From Pokkaliibacter plantistimulans (GTDB taxonomy: Bacteria; Pseudomonadota; Gammaproteobacteria; Pseudomonadales; Balneatricaceae): 64,000 nt of DNA. A model generated the notes under the pieces. It was not told the origin of the DNA and ran no database searches. It was given only the letters and a program-made list of their open reading frames with translations. How positions within the stretch are numbered: the stretch's first letter is position 1; the number at the start of each line of letters is the position of its first letter. The stretch is taken from the NCBI RefSeq assembly GCF_003194385.1, contig NZ_LAPT01000082.1:62001-126000 (forward strand). Direction: 5' to 3'. Both the position numbers and the translations under genes were made by a program. Of the stretch, positions 52,425 to 61,809 are shown piece by piece.

Positions 52425-53021
52425 TCAGCCCAGCCGGGATGACAGGTTGCTTTGATTCATGCTCATCTGTGCGGCCAGCCTGGCCACCCGCTCACCGAGA
52501 TGCCGGGCAGTCAGACGGTCAGCTTCCGGCGGCGCCGTGTCGCTGCCTTCATCCAGATTGGACTGCGCCATCGCTCCCAACGAACCGCCAAGACGATTGA
52601 GATCCTGCGGCGACGCCATACGGGTGTTGTTACCGGGCAGCAGATCCAGCCCCACCCAGATCATCGAGTGCTGGGCGGCGAAGGTGACCATCTGCACCAG
52701 GGTGTTGAATTTGTCGCCACACGGGTTACCGGAGTTGGTAAAGCCGGCAGCCAGCTTGTTGCGCCAGGGTCTGGCCAGATAGAAGGCCGATGTGGCCTCC
52801 ATAAAATGCTTGAACGGGGCAGACACGCTGCCCATGTAGGTAGGGGAGCCAAAGATGATGGCATCGGCACTGTGCAACTGCTGCCAGTGCTGCGGTACCT
52901 GATCCACCGGTAGCAGCAGCGCGGTACTGTCGGGCTGGCTGTCCACCCCCTGGGTCACGGCTTCTGCCAGCACCCGGGTATGGCCATAACCACTGTGATA
53001 CACCACCACTACCTTGCTCAT
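52425..53021 (-). CDS. Flavodoxin-like NAD(P)H:quinone oxidoreductase (WrbA-related)
   Basis: The protein has 198 residues. The FMN phosphate loop is VVVYHSGYGHTRVLAEAV. IFGSPTYMGSVSAPFKHFME and GFTNSGNPCGDKFNTL are the isoalloxazine loops of the WrbA/NADPH-FMN reductase group. It would reduce quinones by two electrons and limit redox cycling. It is the first gene of the minus-strand cluster, next to the divergent STAND regulator. GGAGA is 6 bases upstream. It lacks the internal insertion of true WrbA, so the symbol is not given. Confidence 0.86.
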   Translation of the reverse strand: MSKVVVVYHSGYGHTRVLAEAVTQGVDSQPDSTALLLPVDQVPQHWQQLHSADAIIFGSPTYMGSVSAPFKHFMEATSAFYLARPWRNKLAAGFTNSGNPCGDKFNTLVQMVTFAAQHSMIWVGLDLLPGNNTRMASPQDLNRLGGSLGAMAQSNLDEGSDTAPPEADRLTARHLGERVARLAAQMSMNQSNLSSRLG

Positions 53022-53355
53022 GCCGGCTCTCCTGAACCCTGGCCTGTGTCGTGGGGCTATTTTTGGCTGGCAGCGCTGGATGTGCGAGTTAATGGTTGTT
53101 AATCGTCGTTGGCGGTCTATTGTTAATCCTCATTAACAACCGCTTAACACCTGAGGAAATACGCATCAGACCTGTCTGTCGTGTTGCATTGACAGGCACT
53201 GCTGCGCAAGATGGTTGAACAATCTGAACGGACCGCCGTGGATGCTGGCTGATCGCTGGACGTATGACGCTGTATAGGCGCTACCTTCCGACATAGCAGT
53301 TCGTCTGAAGATGCCTTGCTGGGAGCCATTCCCCTGGCTAATCGAGGAGCCTGCC
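53022..53355. other. Divergent promoter region, cluster / STAND regulator
   Basis: 334 bases without a gene. It contains several GTTAAT motifs (see 53088-53148). Nothing else was recognised between 53150 and 53340. Confidence 0.5.
53088..53148. promoter_or_regulatory. GTTAAT repeat cluster, probable winged-helix operator
   Basis: GTTAAT occurs at 53088, 53098 and 53122; the first two copies are exactly 10 bases apart. TTGTTAAT-CCTC-ATTAACAA (53120-53139) is a perfect 8-bp inverted repeat, and TTAAC recurs at 53144. Direct repeats one helical turn apart are typical targets of OmpR-type winged helices, the domain carried by the adjacent regulator. Confidence 0.5.
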
Positions 53356-56205
53356 ATGAATTCAAGCTATTTCCCCCCTCACCGATCGCAGACTGCCGTT
53401 GCTGTGCCGTATCCCCAGCAGGAGCAGGCGGTGTGTTTTGGCTCCTACCGTATTTATCCACAGCAACGTCTGGTCTTTGATGCCGAACGGCCACTCACGT
53501 TGGGCAAGCGGGCACTGGATATTCTGCTGGTGCTGCTGCAATACGCCGGGGAAGTGGTCAGTAAGGAACAATTGCTGGCAACGGTCTGGCCCGATAACAG
53601 CGTCGAGGAGATCAGCCTGCGCGTGCATATTGCCGCCCTGCGCAAAGCACTGGGTGATGGCCAGCACGGTCAGCGCTATATCGTCACCGTGCCGCAGCGC
53701 GGTTACTGTCTGGCGGTTAACATCATCAGCGACAAGCAGCCTATTACTGCTCTCCCCAGTGAACGTAAACACAACCTGCCGCCGCGCCTGACACGCATGC
53801 TGGGCCGGGATGATGTGCTGCACCGGCTGCTGACCCTGACACCCCAGCAGCGTCTGGTCAGTGTGGTCGGTACCGGGGGCATCGGCAAAACCACCGTCGC
53901 CCTGCGTACCGCCGAGCTGCTGCTCGACCAGTTTGAACAGGGTATCCGGCTGCTCGACCTTGCCCCACTGCGGGACGAGTCGGGAATCAGCATAGCATTG
54001 AGCAAGGTACTTGAGCTGCCCGCCACCCACGGCGACCCGTTGCCTCAGCTCTACAGACACCTGCAAAATCGCCACATGCTGCTGGTAGTGGATAACTGTG
54101 AGCACCTGATTGATGGCATTGCCTCGCTGGCCGACAGTCTGCTGCGCCATGCGCCGCATCTGCATATGCTCTGCACCAGCCGCGAGCCACTGAATATCGA
54201 GGGTGAACAGGTTATTCGCCTGAATGCACTGGCCTACCCCACCACCCTGATGACGGAACCGCAGACAGCCCTGACCTTTCCCGCCATCCAGTTGTTTATA
54301 GAACGCGCGCAGAGGTGTACCGACAACGTTGTCCCTGACGCACAGGAGCTGGCGGTGGTGGTACAGATTTGTCAGCGGCTGGACGGCATTCCACTGGCTA
54401 TCGAGCTGGCTGCGGCCCACCTCAGCAGTCTGGGATTACGTGACCTGCTGTTTCAGCTGCAGAACAGCTTCCGTCTGCTGACTCAGGGCCGCCGTACCGC
54501 CCTGCCCCGTCATCAGACACTGCGGGCGACACTGGACTGGAGCTATGAGCTGCTGTGTGAACAGGCGCAACAGAGTCTGCGCCGGCTGAGCATTTTTGAG
54601 GGGCGCTTCACGCTGGAATCGGCCATGGCGGTGGTGCCGTGGGGATCGCTGGCCGCCAGTCAGCTGTTGCCTGCCATCGCCGAACTGGTCAACAAGTCAT
54701 TACTGAACGTCGATAACAGCAACCTGACGCTCCGTTACTACCTGCTGGATACCACCCGCTGCTATGCGCGTAACCAGCTACAGCTGGCTGAGGAGAGTGA
54801 GCTGGCGGCCCAGCATCACGCCAACTACTGTCTGCGGCAAATAAAGCACGCCAGACGGCAATGGGAGCAGCAGTCCAACCCAGGCTGGCGTCAGCAGTGT
54901 GAGGCGCAGCTCAATGAACTACGCTCTGCCATGAACTGGGCTCTGTCCCGGCCTGCGCATCATGCGCTGGCCATCAGCCTGACGCTGGCGTCGTCGCCGT
55001 TGTGGCAGGAGTTGTCTCTGCTACAGGAGTACAGCCGCTACCTGCAACAGGCCCTGAGTTGCGAAACGGTGGCACGCTCCGCTGAACTCACCATGCAGCT
55101 GCAGCTATTGCTCGGCAGTGCCTGGTTCCATTGCCGTGGCGATACACCCGAAACCTGGGCCGCCTTCGTTGCCGCACACCATCTGGCTGAACAGTGCCAG
55201 CATCGGATGGGACAACTGCAGGCCATCTCCGGCCAGATGACCATCAACCTCAGTCGCGGCGACTATCTTGCCGGACTGCAACAGGGTCAGCTGTTCGGGA
55301 AGCTGAACTGGCAACGCGAACCGGTCCTGTGGATCACCAGCCACCGTCTGCAGGCGCTGGCACTGCACTATGCCGGGCAACAGCGGGAGGCACGACTGCT
55401 GCTGGACAGCATCGGCAGCCAGCTGCCAGACCAGCATGATCCCTGTTATGTCACACACAATCTGGGCGTTCAGTATGATCTGCACGTCGCTACCCTGACA
55501 CTGCAGGCGCGTATCCTCTGGCTGCAGGGACTGGGTGAGCAGGCCTGCGCGGTCGCGACACGCGCGCTGGAGCGCGCTACTCGCATCGATCACGCCACGT
55601 CCATCTGCTACACCCTGTGCATGGCGGGTTTTGTCATCGCCTTCCACAATGGCAAGCACCCGCTGGCCATTCAGCGGCTTACCCTGCTGGCGCAGCTGAC
55701 TCACCGGCACGCCGTGGTGTTTTTCCAGAACTGGGTACCGTATTACCAGCGCCTCTATCTGCCGCTGGTGGACAGCACTGGCCCCTATCCACAGCCGCCT
55801 CAACCACCGGCCACCATGATTGGCGAGTTTATCGCCACCATGAAAGCCAGCTTCGCCAGCCCGGCACTGCTGGAGCGCGCAGAGCGTGGGCTGACCGGCT
55901 GGGCCACGGCCGAGTTATTGAGGATAAAGGCCGATCAGCTGTTGTCGCAGCCAGCCTCTGATACCGACAGTGCCGAGCAGGTACTGCAAAAGGCACTGCA
56001 GATTGCACGGGAACAAGGAGCACTGATCTGGGAACTACGCAGTGCTACCAGTCTGGCGGAGCTCTGGCACAGCCAGGGCCGCCAGTCCGACGCCTATGGA
56101 CTGCTGGCGCCGGTCTACGAGAAGTTCAGCGAGGGATTCTCCACCCCGGATGTGCAACGCGTCGGGGCGCTGTTGCAGCAATGGCAGCCGGTCAGCACCC
56201 ACTAA
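53356..56205 (+). CDS. Winged-helix / STAND ATPase / TPR-like transcriptional regulator
   Basis: The protein has 949 residues from MNSSYFPPHRSQ, with CGAGGAG 6 bases upstream. An OmpR-type winged helix (about 27-122: GKRALDILLVLLQYAGEVVSKEQLL, in part; RVHIAALRKALG; YIVTVPQRGYCLA) precedes an NB-ARC-like ATPase. Walker A is GTGGIGKTT (172-180) and Walker B is LLVVDNCEH (Asp247); CTSREPL is the sensor. The C-terminal ~400 residues are helical repeats, probably TPR-like. Such proteins are ligand-gated activators. It is divergent from the hydrolase cluster and is the best candidate for its activator. Confidence 0.87.
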   Translation: MNSSYFPPHRSQTAVAVPYPQQEQAVCFGSYRIYPQQRLVFDAERPLTLGKRALDILLVLLQYAGEVVSKEQLLATVWPDNSVEEISLRVHIAALRKALGDGQHGQRYIVTVPQRGYCLAVNIISDKQPITALPSERKHNLPPRLTRMLGRDDVLHRLLTLTPQQRLVSVVGTGGIGKTTVALRTAELLLDQFEQGIRLLDLAPLRDESGISIALSKVLELPATHGDPLPQLYRHLQNRHMLLVVDNCEHLIDGIASLADSLLRHAPHLHMLCTSREPLNIEGEQVIRLNALAYPTTLMTEPQTALTFPAIQLFIERAQRCTDNVVPDAQELAVVVQICQRLDGIPLAIELAAAHLSSLGLRDLLFQLQNSFRLLTQGRRTALPRHQTLRATLDWSYELLCEQAQQSLRRLSIFEGRFTLESAMAVVPWGSLAASQLLPAIAELVNKSLLNVDNSNLTLRYYLLDTTRCYARNQLQLAEESELAAQHHANYCLRQIKHARRQWEQQSNPGWRQQCEAQLNELRSAMNWALSRPAHHALAISLTLASSPLWQELSLLQEYSRYLQQALSCETVARSAELTMQLQLLLGSAWFHCRGDTPETWAAFVAAHHLAEQCQHRMGQLQAISGQMTINLSRGDYLAGLQQGQLFGKLNWQREPVLWITSHRLQALALHYAGQQREARLLLDSIGSQLPDQHDPCYVTHNLGVQYDLHVATLTLQARILWLQGLGEQACAVATRALERATRIDHATSICYTLCMAGFVIAFHNGKHPLAIQRLTLLAQLTHRHAVVFFQNWVPYYQRLYLPLVDSTGPYPQPPQPPATMIGEFIATMKASFASPALLERAERGLTGWATAELLRIKADQLLSQPASDTDSAEQVLQKALQIAREQGALIWELRSATSLAELWHSQGRQSDAYGLLAPVYEKFSEGFSTPDVQRVGALLQQWQPVSTH

Positions 56206-56264
56206 CGTGTCAAATTGGCAGAGAAGAGGGAGAAGCAGTTGATCGGCTGATCAGTCAGCCAACG

Positions 56265-57794
56265 TCAGCTCAGCTGGACACTACGCCAGTGTGAAACCTC
56301 CTGCGTCACCTCCTCCTTTCTGAAGGCCTGACAACACACCTCAGCATACCGCTGCTGCATGACGGCCAGCTCACCTTTCTGCTGTAGCTGCTGCAGCGCA
56401 AATGCCCGTGCTGCATGCAACAACCGATAGCGGGCAATCCCCCCCAACGCATCCACCTGTACCAGTGATTTGGCCACCAGCCCGGTCAGCGCTTCGATGA
56501 TAGCGTCGTCTCTCAGTGGCCGACTGCTCAGCACCTTGAGGGCGACATTCAGGGTAAACACCGTGCGAAATACGCCCAACCGGTTGAAGCATACGCGCTC
56601 CAGCGCCGTCAGGTTGTCATAGCCAGATCGCAACACCGCCTGCAACGACTGATGACGGTGACTGGCGGCGCGACGCTCCAGCTGCAGGAAAGCAAAATGT
56701 TCATCCAGCTGCTGACACAGCCCCTGCAGCCCGTAGGCTTCGCTGTGAAATGCCGCCAGTTCCAGTGCCAGAGGCATGCCGTCCAGCCGACGGCATATCT
56801 CACACAGCAGCGGCGCATTGGCCGCATTGAGAGTGAAGTCCTGCTGACGCGCCTGAATGCGCTTCACCAGTAGGCGAACGGCGGGAAAAGACAGCAACTG
56901 CTCATGCTGCTCTGCCTGTTGCGGATAAGCCAGCGGTTGTAAAACCTGCACATATTCACCGTCGATGCGCAGGGCTTCGCAGCTGGTCACCAGAATGGAC
57001 AGCAGGGGTACGCTATTCAGCAGCGATTCGGCCATATCGGCACAGAAATTCAGCTGGCCTTCACAATTATCAAAAATCAGTAACCGTGGCTGCTGGTGCT
57101 CAGCACGGGGATAACGGCTGATCTCCAGCCCCAGCTGACGGCTCAGCAAGGTCGCCACGGCGACCGGATCCTGCTGTTCGGAAAAATCGATCATGCAGAT
57201 CTGTTGCTGATAGACTTCCCGCACCCGCTCAGCCACCTGCAATGCCGTGCAGCTCTTACCCACACCACCGGGGCCTGTCAGGGTCACCAGCCGATGGGAC
57301 AGCAGCCGTTGCACCAGCTCTTCAACCACGACATCACGACCTTCGATACCAGTCGCGTTGACCGGGAGCTGATACACAGATTCGGTCGTTGGCGCCGCAA
57401 TGAACACTCGTTCAGACTCACTGCCAGACGGCTGATCAGCATCTGTTGCCTGCATGATGCCTTCTGCGACAAAACTATAACCACGCTGAGGAACGGTAAT
57501 GATATAGCGACGTCCATCCTCGCCATCACGCAGGGCACGACGCAGCGCAGCGATATGCACGCGCAGGTTGATCTCTTCGACAATGGAGTTGGGCCATACA
57601 TAAGCCATCAGCTGTTCTTTGCTGACCACTTTGCCAGCGTTTTCCAGCAGCAGCTGAAGGATGTCCAGGGCACGACTTCCCAGTCGCAATGGCTGCCCCT
57701 GCTCCGTTACAAGACGGCGCTGAATATGGAAGGTGAAGGCATCAAAGCAAAACGTCTGTTCACTTTGATCGGCTCGCTGCATATACATCTGCAT
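56265..57794 (-). CDS. Second winged-helix / STAND ATPase regulator, lacking the repeat domain
   Basis: The protein has 509 residues. The winged helix (about 15-112) is strikingly like that of the neighbour at 53356: RALDILQLLLENAGKVVSK, RVHIAALRRALRDGEDG and YIITVPQRGYSFV. Walker A is GPGGVGKS (174-181); Walker B is LLIFDNCEG. After the helical domain (RRLDGMPLALELAAF) the protein stops, so the ~400-residue repeat sensor of the larger protein is missing. It is convergent with it, 59 bases apart. Truncation or a natural short form are both possible. It may compete for the same operator. Confidence 0.85.
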   Translation of the reverse strand: MQMYMQRADQSEQTFCFDAFTFHIQRRLVTEQGQPLRLGSRALDILQLLLENAGKVVSKEQLMAYVWPNSIVEEINLRVHIAALRRALRDGEDGRRYIITVPQRGYSFVAEGIMQATDADQPSGSESERVFIAAPTTESVYQLPVNATGIEGRDVVVEELVQRLLSHRLVTLTGPGGVGKSCTALQVAERVREVYQQQICMIDFSEQQDPVAVATLLSRQLGLEISRYPRAEHQQPRLLIFDNCEGQLNFCADMAESLLNSVPLLSILVTSCEALRIDGEYVQVLQPLAYPQQAEQHEQLLSFPAVRLLVKRIQARQQDFTLNAANAPLLCEICRRLDGMPLALELAAFHSEAYGLQGLCQQLDEHFAFLQLERRAASHRHQSLQAVLRSGYDNLTALERVCFNRLGVFRTVFTLNVALKVLSSRPLRDDAIIEALTGLVAKSLVQVDALGGIARYRLLHAARAFALQQLQQKGELAVMQQRYAEVCCQAFRKEEVTQEVSHWRSVQLS

Positions 57795-58064
57795 TCTTTG
57801 CGCTGACGCCCGACGAATTCATCTGTCCTGATGAATTACCCAGAAGCTGCGGCCACTACGTCTTGCGCTGGAGGTTGAACTCTCTTGATGTTCTTCGTAG
57901 CGAATCGCATACCCTGACAGCTCAGCACGCTCCCTGGCTATGAGTAGTCCTTTATCATCGCTGTCTGTGTTTTTCACGCAATGCAGGCATAGGGACAGAA
58001 ACGGCCAAATCGAGGATAAATTCAGCCAGCCCGAAGGATGGGCTCACGACAGCAGTGCCAAATG
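57795..58064. other. Intergenic region, no gene seen
   Basis: 270 bases between the short STAND regulator and the GlxA-type gene. An AGCCC/GGGCT hairpin near 58029-58045 may weakly end the GlxA-type transcript. No open frame with a ribosome site was seen. Confidence 0.4.
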
Positions 58065-59024
58065 CTAGATGTCATAACCGAACCGCTCACGATACTGTGA
58101 CGGCGTTAGCCCCAGACGCTCCGTAAACAGCAGACGCATATGCCGGTCACTGCCAAATCCGCTGTGATAAGCCACTGTTTTCATTGGCAGCTCAGTCGTT
58201 TCCAGCATTTTCCGGGCGTGGTCGATCCGTGCTCCCAGCACAAACTCCATGGGAGTACAGTGGCTCTCCCTGACGAACTGCCGGGAAAAACTACGGGCAC
58301 TCATGGACGCCAGAGAGGCCAGCCTTTCCACCGTGAATGCCTCGTCGATATGCTCCAGCACATAGGCCTGCACACGGGAAACGGCCGTATCTTCCTTGGC
58401 GACTTTCGACAGCATTGGTCCGAACTGACCTTGCCCGCCCTGACGCTTCATCGCTACCAGAATCACCTTGGCGACGGTCAGCGCCAGCTGGCGCCCGTGA
58501 TCCGCCTCGACAATGGACAACGCCAGATCAATGCCGGCTGTCACACCGCCGGATGTGAGCAGATAGCGATCCTGCAGATAGATGTGATTGGTTTCGACCT
58601 GTGCCGCAGGAAACAGCCGGGACAGGCGCTCAGTGTAGTTCCAGTGGGTGGTGACGCGGTGACCATCCAGCAGGCCCGCATAGCCAAGTAAAAAGGCGCC
58701 GGTGCAGATCGAGCCGTAATGCTGTGACTGGCTGGCACTGTCCTGCAGCCACGGCAGCAGGCAGGTCGGGATATCGTTATAGGCGCCAGGCCCACCGGGC
58801 ACCAGCAGCAGGTCGTATGCCAGGGGAGCGCTATCAATAGTCTCATCCGCAAGCAGGCGCAGACCATTGGAGGCCCGCACAGCAGTGCACTCTGCCCCTA
58901 CGGTGGTAATGCGATAGGCCTGATCTGGTGTCAGATAGCGGTTGGCAATGGCGAAAACATCCATCGGGCCAGCCACATCAAGCAGCAAGACATCAGGGAA
59001 GACAACGATGGCAACAGATTTCAT
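58065..59024 (-). CDS. GlxA-family regulator (DJ-1/PfpI + AraC)
   Basis: The protein has 319 residues. The N-terminal DJ-1/PfpI domain (about 1-185) has the elbow Cys107 in GSICTGAFLLGYAG and LLVPGGPGAYND. The C-terminal AraC DNA-binding domain (about 215-315) has VERLASLASMSARSFSRQF and YHSGFGSDRHMRLLF. Members such as GlxA, GbdR, CdhR and ArgR control amine and amino acid catabolism. No gene immediately next to it is an obvious target; it could control the sugar cluster to its right or the methylated-amine genes. Start at 59024. Confidence 0.88.
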   Translation of the reverse strand: MKSVAIVVFPDVLLLDVAGPMDVFAIANRYLTPDQAYRITTVGAECTAVRASNGLRLLADETIDSAPLAYDLLLVPGGPGAYNDIPTCLLPWLQDSASQSQHYGSICTGAFLLGYAGLLDGHRVTTHWNYTERLSRLFPAAQVETNHIYLQDRYLLTSGGVTAGIDLALSIVEADHGRQLALTVAKVILVAMKRQGGQGQFGPMLSKVAKEDTAVSRVQAYVLEHIDEAFTVERLASLASMSARSFSRQFVRESHCTPMEFVLGARIDHARKMLETTELPMKTVAYHSGFGSDRHMRLLFTERLGLTPSQYRERFGYDI

Positions 59025-59475
59025 CTACGGCAGTCCTGCCCGGTGATATGTGAATCAAGGTACTTTCCAGTGGCGTAAGTCAGCGTCAGCAAAGTGTAAA
59101 TAGCTTCAGCGTACCAAGCCATGTGTTGCAGAAATCAGGGGACAGTTTAGCTGCCCAGTGTGACTTGTGCCGACATACAGCCTTCAGCCAGCACACTGTC
59201 ATGCCGCGCATGATAGTTTTATCACGCCCCCCTTACAGCAGCGACGATAATACATGATATGAAATGATAGCTGCCAATTGTCTGCGTTACAGAAACTCGT
59301 AAACTCAGCAAACACAATACAAATAACAGTCCCAACCGAATAGGTATTTCGGAAATCACGCCACTTTAAAATTGGGGCATCTCTGAATTAATTAACTTTC
59401 TCAAAAACATCACTGACAAATACAACTAACAGTTATTAGCTCAGGTTCAGCTAATAAAACAGGATGTAAATAATC
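59025..59475. other. AT-rich divergent intergenic region
   Basis: 451 bases without a gene between the GlxA-type gene and the sugar cluster. The right half is AT-rich and has a TTAATTAA palindrome near 59388-59395. No convincing LacI operator (CG-centred palindrome) was found. Promoters for both directions should be here. Confidence 0.45.
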
Positions 59476-60402
59476 ATGAGTATAAAGATCGCCAGTGCTC
59501 CCTGCTGCTGGGGCGTCGACGACCCTGAGAATCCGTATCTGCCCCACTGGAAAACAGTGCTTAATGAAGCATCCACCGCGGGCTATAAAGGCATTGAGCT
59601 TGGCCCTTATGGTTATATACCGCTGGATATAGACAGCGTTTCCCGGGAACTGCAGAACCTCGATCTGAATATTATTGCAGGTACCATTTTCGATGATCTG
59701 GTTGCTCCCGCTAATCTGACAAACCTGCTGCAACAGGCCGAGAATATCTGCCAGTTCATCACCCGGCTACCGATGCCTGCTGCCGAACAGGACCAGAAGT
59801 TTCCTCTTCCCTATCTGGTGATCATCGACTGGGGGCACCCTGAACGTGACATCAAGGCTGGCCATGGTGATACCGCGCTACGCCTCTCTGAGCCAAACTG
59901 GCAGCGGATGATATCGCATATTCGCGCCATTGCAGCTATTGCCAGAAAATACGGCGTCAGAGCCGTTATTCATCCACACGCGGGTGGCTATATCGAATTT
60001 GCGGATGAAATAGAAAAGCTGGTCAGCGATATTGATTATGAATTAGCTGGCCTTTGTCTCGACACCGGCCATCTTTATTATTCCGGGATGGATCCTGAAT
60101 TATGGTTACGTAAATACTCACATAAAGTCGACTATATCCATTTCAAAGATATCGATTTATCTGTCTACCAGCAGATCATGCAGAAAGAAATAACATTCTT
60201 TGCAGCCTGCGCCCGGGGCGTAATGTGCCCCATCGGCAAAGGAGTCATAGACTACACCGCCCTCAAGACCTGTCTGGAAGATATCAACTATCACGGCTTT
60301 ATCACCATTGAGCAGGAGCGGGATCCACGCAACAGCGATACCAGCCTGCGTGACGTCACTGAAAGCCGCCTCTTTTTACACCAGGTGGGCTTTGACCACT
60401 GA
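59476..60402 (+). CDS. Sugar phosphate isomerase/epimerase-like TIM-barrel protein (IolE/IolH type)
   Basis: The protein has 308 residues of the AP-endonuclease-2 TIM-barrel fold. Metal-site residues are visible: GYKGIELGPYGYIP (Glu), AVIHPHAGGYIEF (His), LCLDTGHLYYSG (Asp, His), DYIHFKDID (His) and FITIEQERDP (Glu). CPIGKGVIDY near the end is the usual product-loop segment. IolE-like enzymes dehydrate or epimerise inososes and keto-sugars. It is the first gene of the cluster; AACAGGA lies about 10 bases upstream. The exact sugar is unknown. Confidence 0.85.
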   Translation: MSIKIASAPCCWGVDDPENPYLPHWKTVLNEASTAGYKGIELGPYGYIPLDIDSVSRELQNLDLNIIAGTIFDDLVAPANLTNLLQQAENICQFITRLPMPAAEQDQKFPLPYLVIIDWGHPERDIKAGHGDTALRLSEPNWQRMISHIRAIAAIARKYGVRAVIHPHAGGYIEFADEIEKLVSDIDYELAGLCLDTGHLYYSGMDPELWLRKYSHKVDYIHFKDIDLSVYQQIMQKEITFFAACARGVMCPIGKGVIDYTALKTCLEDINYHGFITIEQERDPRNSDTSLRDVTESRLFLHQVGFDH

Positions 60403-60524
60403 GCGTTCTCTCTTGCTCACGCCCGTTACCCGATGTCATGCGGCAGAGCATAGCTGATCGCACTCCATCACTCGCCCCTATCAACGCGCAACTACGTCGC
60501 CTACTGATGGCCAAGGACAACAAC

Positions 60525-61697
60525 ATGATCAACGGTGAAAAACGCACTGCACATCCCATTCGGTGGGCCATGGTAGGAGGCGGTCAGGGTAGTCAGATTG
60601 GTTATATTCACCGCTCTGCTGCCCTGCGCGACAACACTTTTCAACTGGTTGCGGGAGCATTTGATATTGATCCTGCCAGAGGGAAAGCATTCGGAACCAG
60701 CCTGGGGCTTGAGCCACAGCGCTGCTATGACAGCTATCAGGAGATGTTTGCTGCGGAAGCCCTGCGCGTTGACGGTATACAAGCAGTATCCATCGCAACC
60801 CCCAATGGTACTCACTATGCCATTTGCAAAGCGGCGCTGCTGGCAGGGCTGCATGTCGTTTGCGAAAAGCCTCTGTGCTTCACCGTTGAAGAAGCGGTAG
60901 AGCTGAGAGAGCTGGCTGTAAGCCGCAAAAAAATTGTCGGGGTCACCTATGGCTATGCTGGTCATCAGCTTATCGAACAGGCACGAGCCATGATTGCCAA
61001 TGGTGAGCTGGGCGACATTCGCATCGTCAATATGCAGTTTGCTCATGGATTCCATAGCGAGGCGGTGGAAGAGGCCAACCCTGCGACCCGATGGCGGGTC
61101 GATCCCAGGTTTGCAGGTCCCAGCTATGTGCTGGGCGATGTAGGCACCCATCCTCTGTATCTGTCCGAGGTAATGCTGCCCGAAATGAAGATCGAGAGTC
61201 TGATGTGCACCCGGCAGAGTTTCGTCAAAAGCCGCGCACCACTGGAAGATAATGCCTACACCCTGATGCGCTACACCAATGGCGCCATGGGTTTTGTCTG
61301 GTCATCAGCCGTCAATGCTGGGTCCATGCACGGGCAAAAAATTCGCGTCATAGGCTCCAGAGCCAGTCTGGAATGGTGGGACGAGCACCCCAACCAGCTG
61401 TCGTTTGAGATACAAGGCAAGCCGGCACAGATTCTGGAGCGCGGCATGTCCTATCTGCACCCCAGTGCCCTGTTGGATGATCGCATCGGTGGCGGCCACT
61501 CTGAAGGTCTCTTTGAAGCCTGGTCCAATCTTTACTATCGCTTCGCCATCGCCATGGATGCCACAGACAGAGATGACCAGGAGCAACTGTCAGCACTGCG
61601 CTACCCCGATATTCATGCAGGTGTAGAGGGCGTGCGTTGGGTCGAAAATTGTGTCCGCTCAGCCGATGCCGGGGGCGTGTGGGTCGATTATCAGTAA
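60525..61697 (+). CDS. Gfo/Idh/MocA-family NAD(P)-dependent oxidoreductase
   Basis: The protein is about 390 residues from MINGEKRTAHPIRWAMVGGG, with AAGGA 7 bases upstream; an in-frame ATG at 60438 would add 29 residues without family similarity. The Rossmann start is WAMVGGGQGSQIG. The family EKP motif is in HVVCEKPLCFT, and the catalytic GDVGTHPLYL contains the conserved Asp/His. It oxidises or reduces a cyclitol or sugar. It is 122 bases after the first TIM-barrel gene and is followed by the LacI regulator. Substrate unknown; inositol dehydrogenase-like by context. Confidence 0.87.
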   Translation: MINGEKRTAHPIRWAMVGGGQGSQIGYIHRSAALRDNTFQLVAGAFDIDPARGKAFGTSLGLEPQRCYDSYQEMFAAEALRVDGIQAVSIATPNGTHYAICKAALLAGLHVVCEKPLCFTVEEAVELRELAVSRKKIVGVTYGYAGHQLIEQARAMIANGELGDIRIVNMQFAHGFHSEAVEEANPATRWRVDPRFAGPSYVLGDVGTHPLYLSEVMLPEMKIESLMCTRQSFVKSRAPLEDNAYTLMRYTNGAMGFVWSSAVNAGSMHGQKIRVIGSRASLEWWDEHPNQLSFEIQGKPAQILERGMSYLHPSALLDDRIGGGHSEGLFEAWSNLYYRFAIAMDATDRDDQEQLSALRYPDIHAGVEGVRWVENCVRSADAGGVWVDYQ

Positions 61698-61809
61698 CGA
61701 CTCAGCTCAGGGGAGGCTGGTTGGTTTTTCTGTGATAAAACCATCAAGCGATATCAGTCATTACGGATGACAGGATGCGCAGTCCCTCCCCATTGCCGGA
61801 GTAACGAAG

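Noticed and set aside
59025-59475. LacI operator upstream of the sugar cluster
   Set aside because: No CG-centred palindrome of LacI type was found; the TTAATTAA palindrome is too short and AT-rich to claim.
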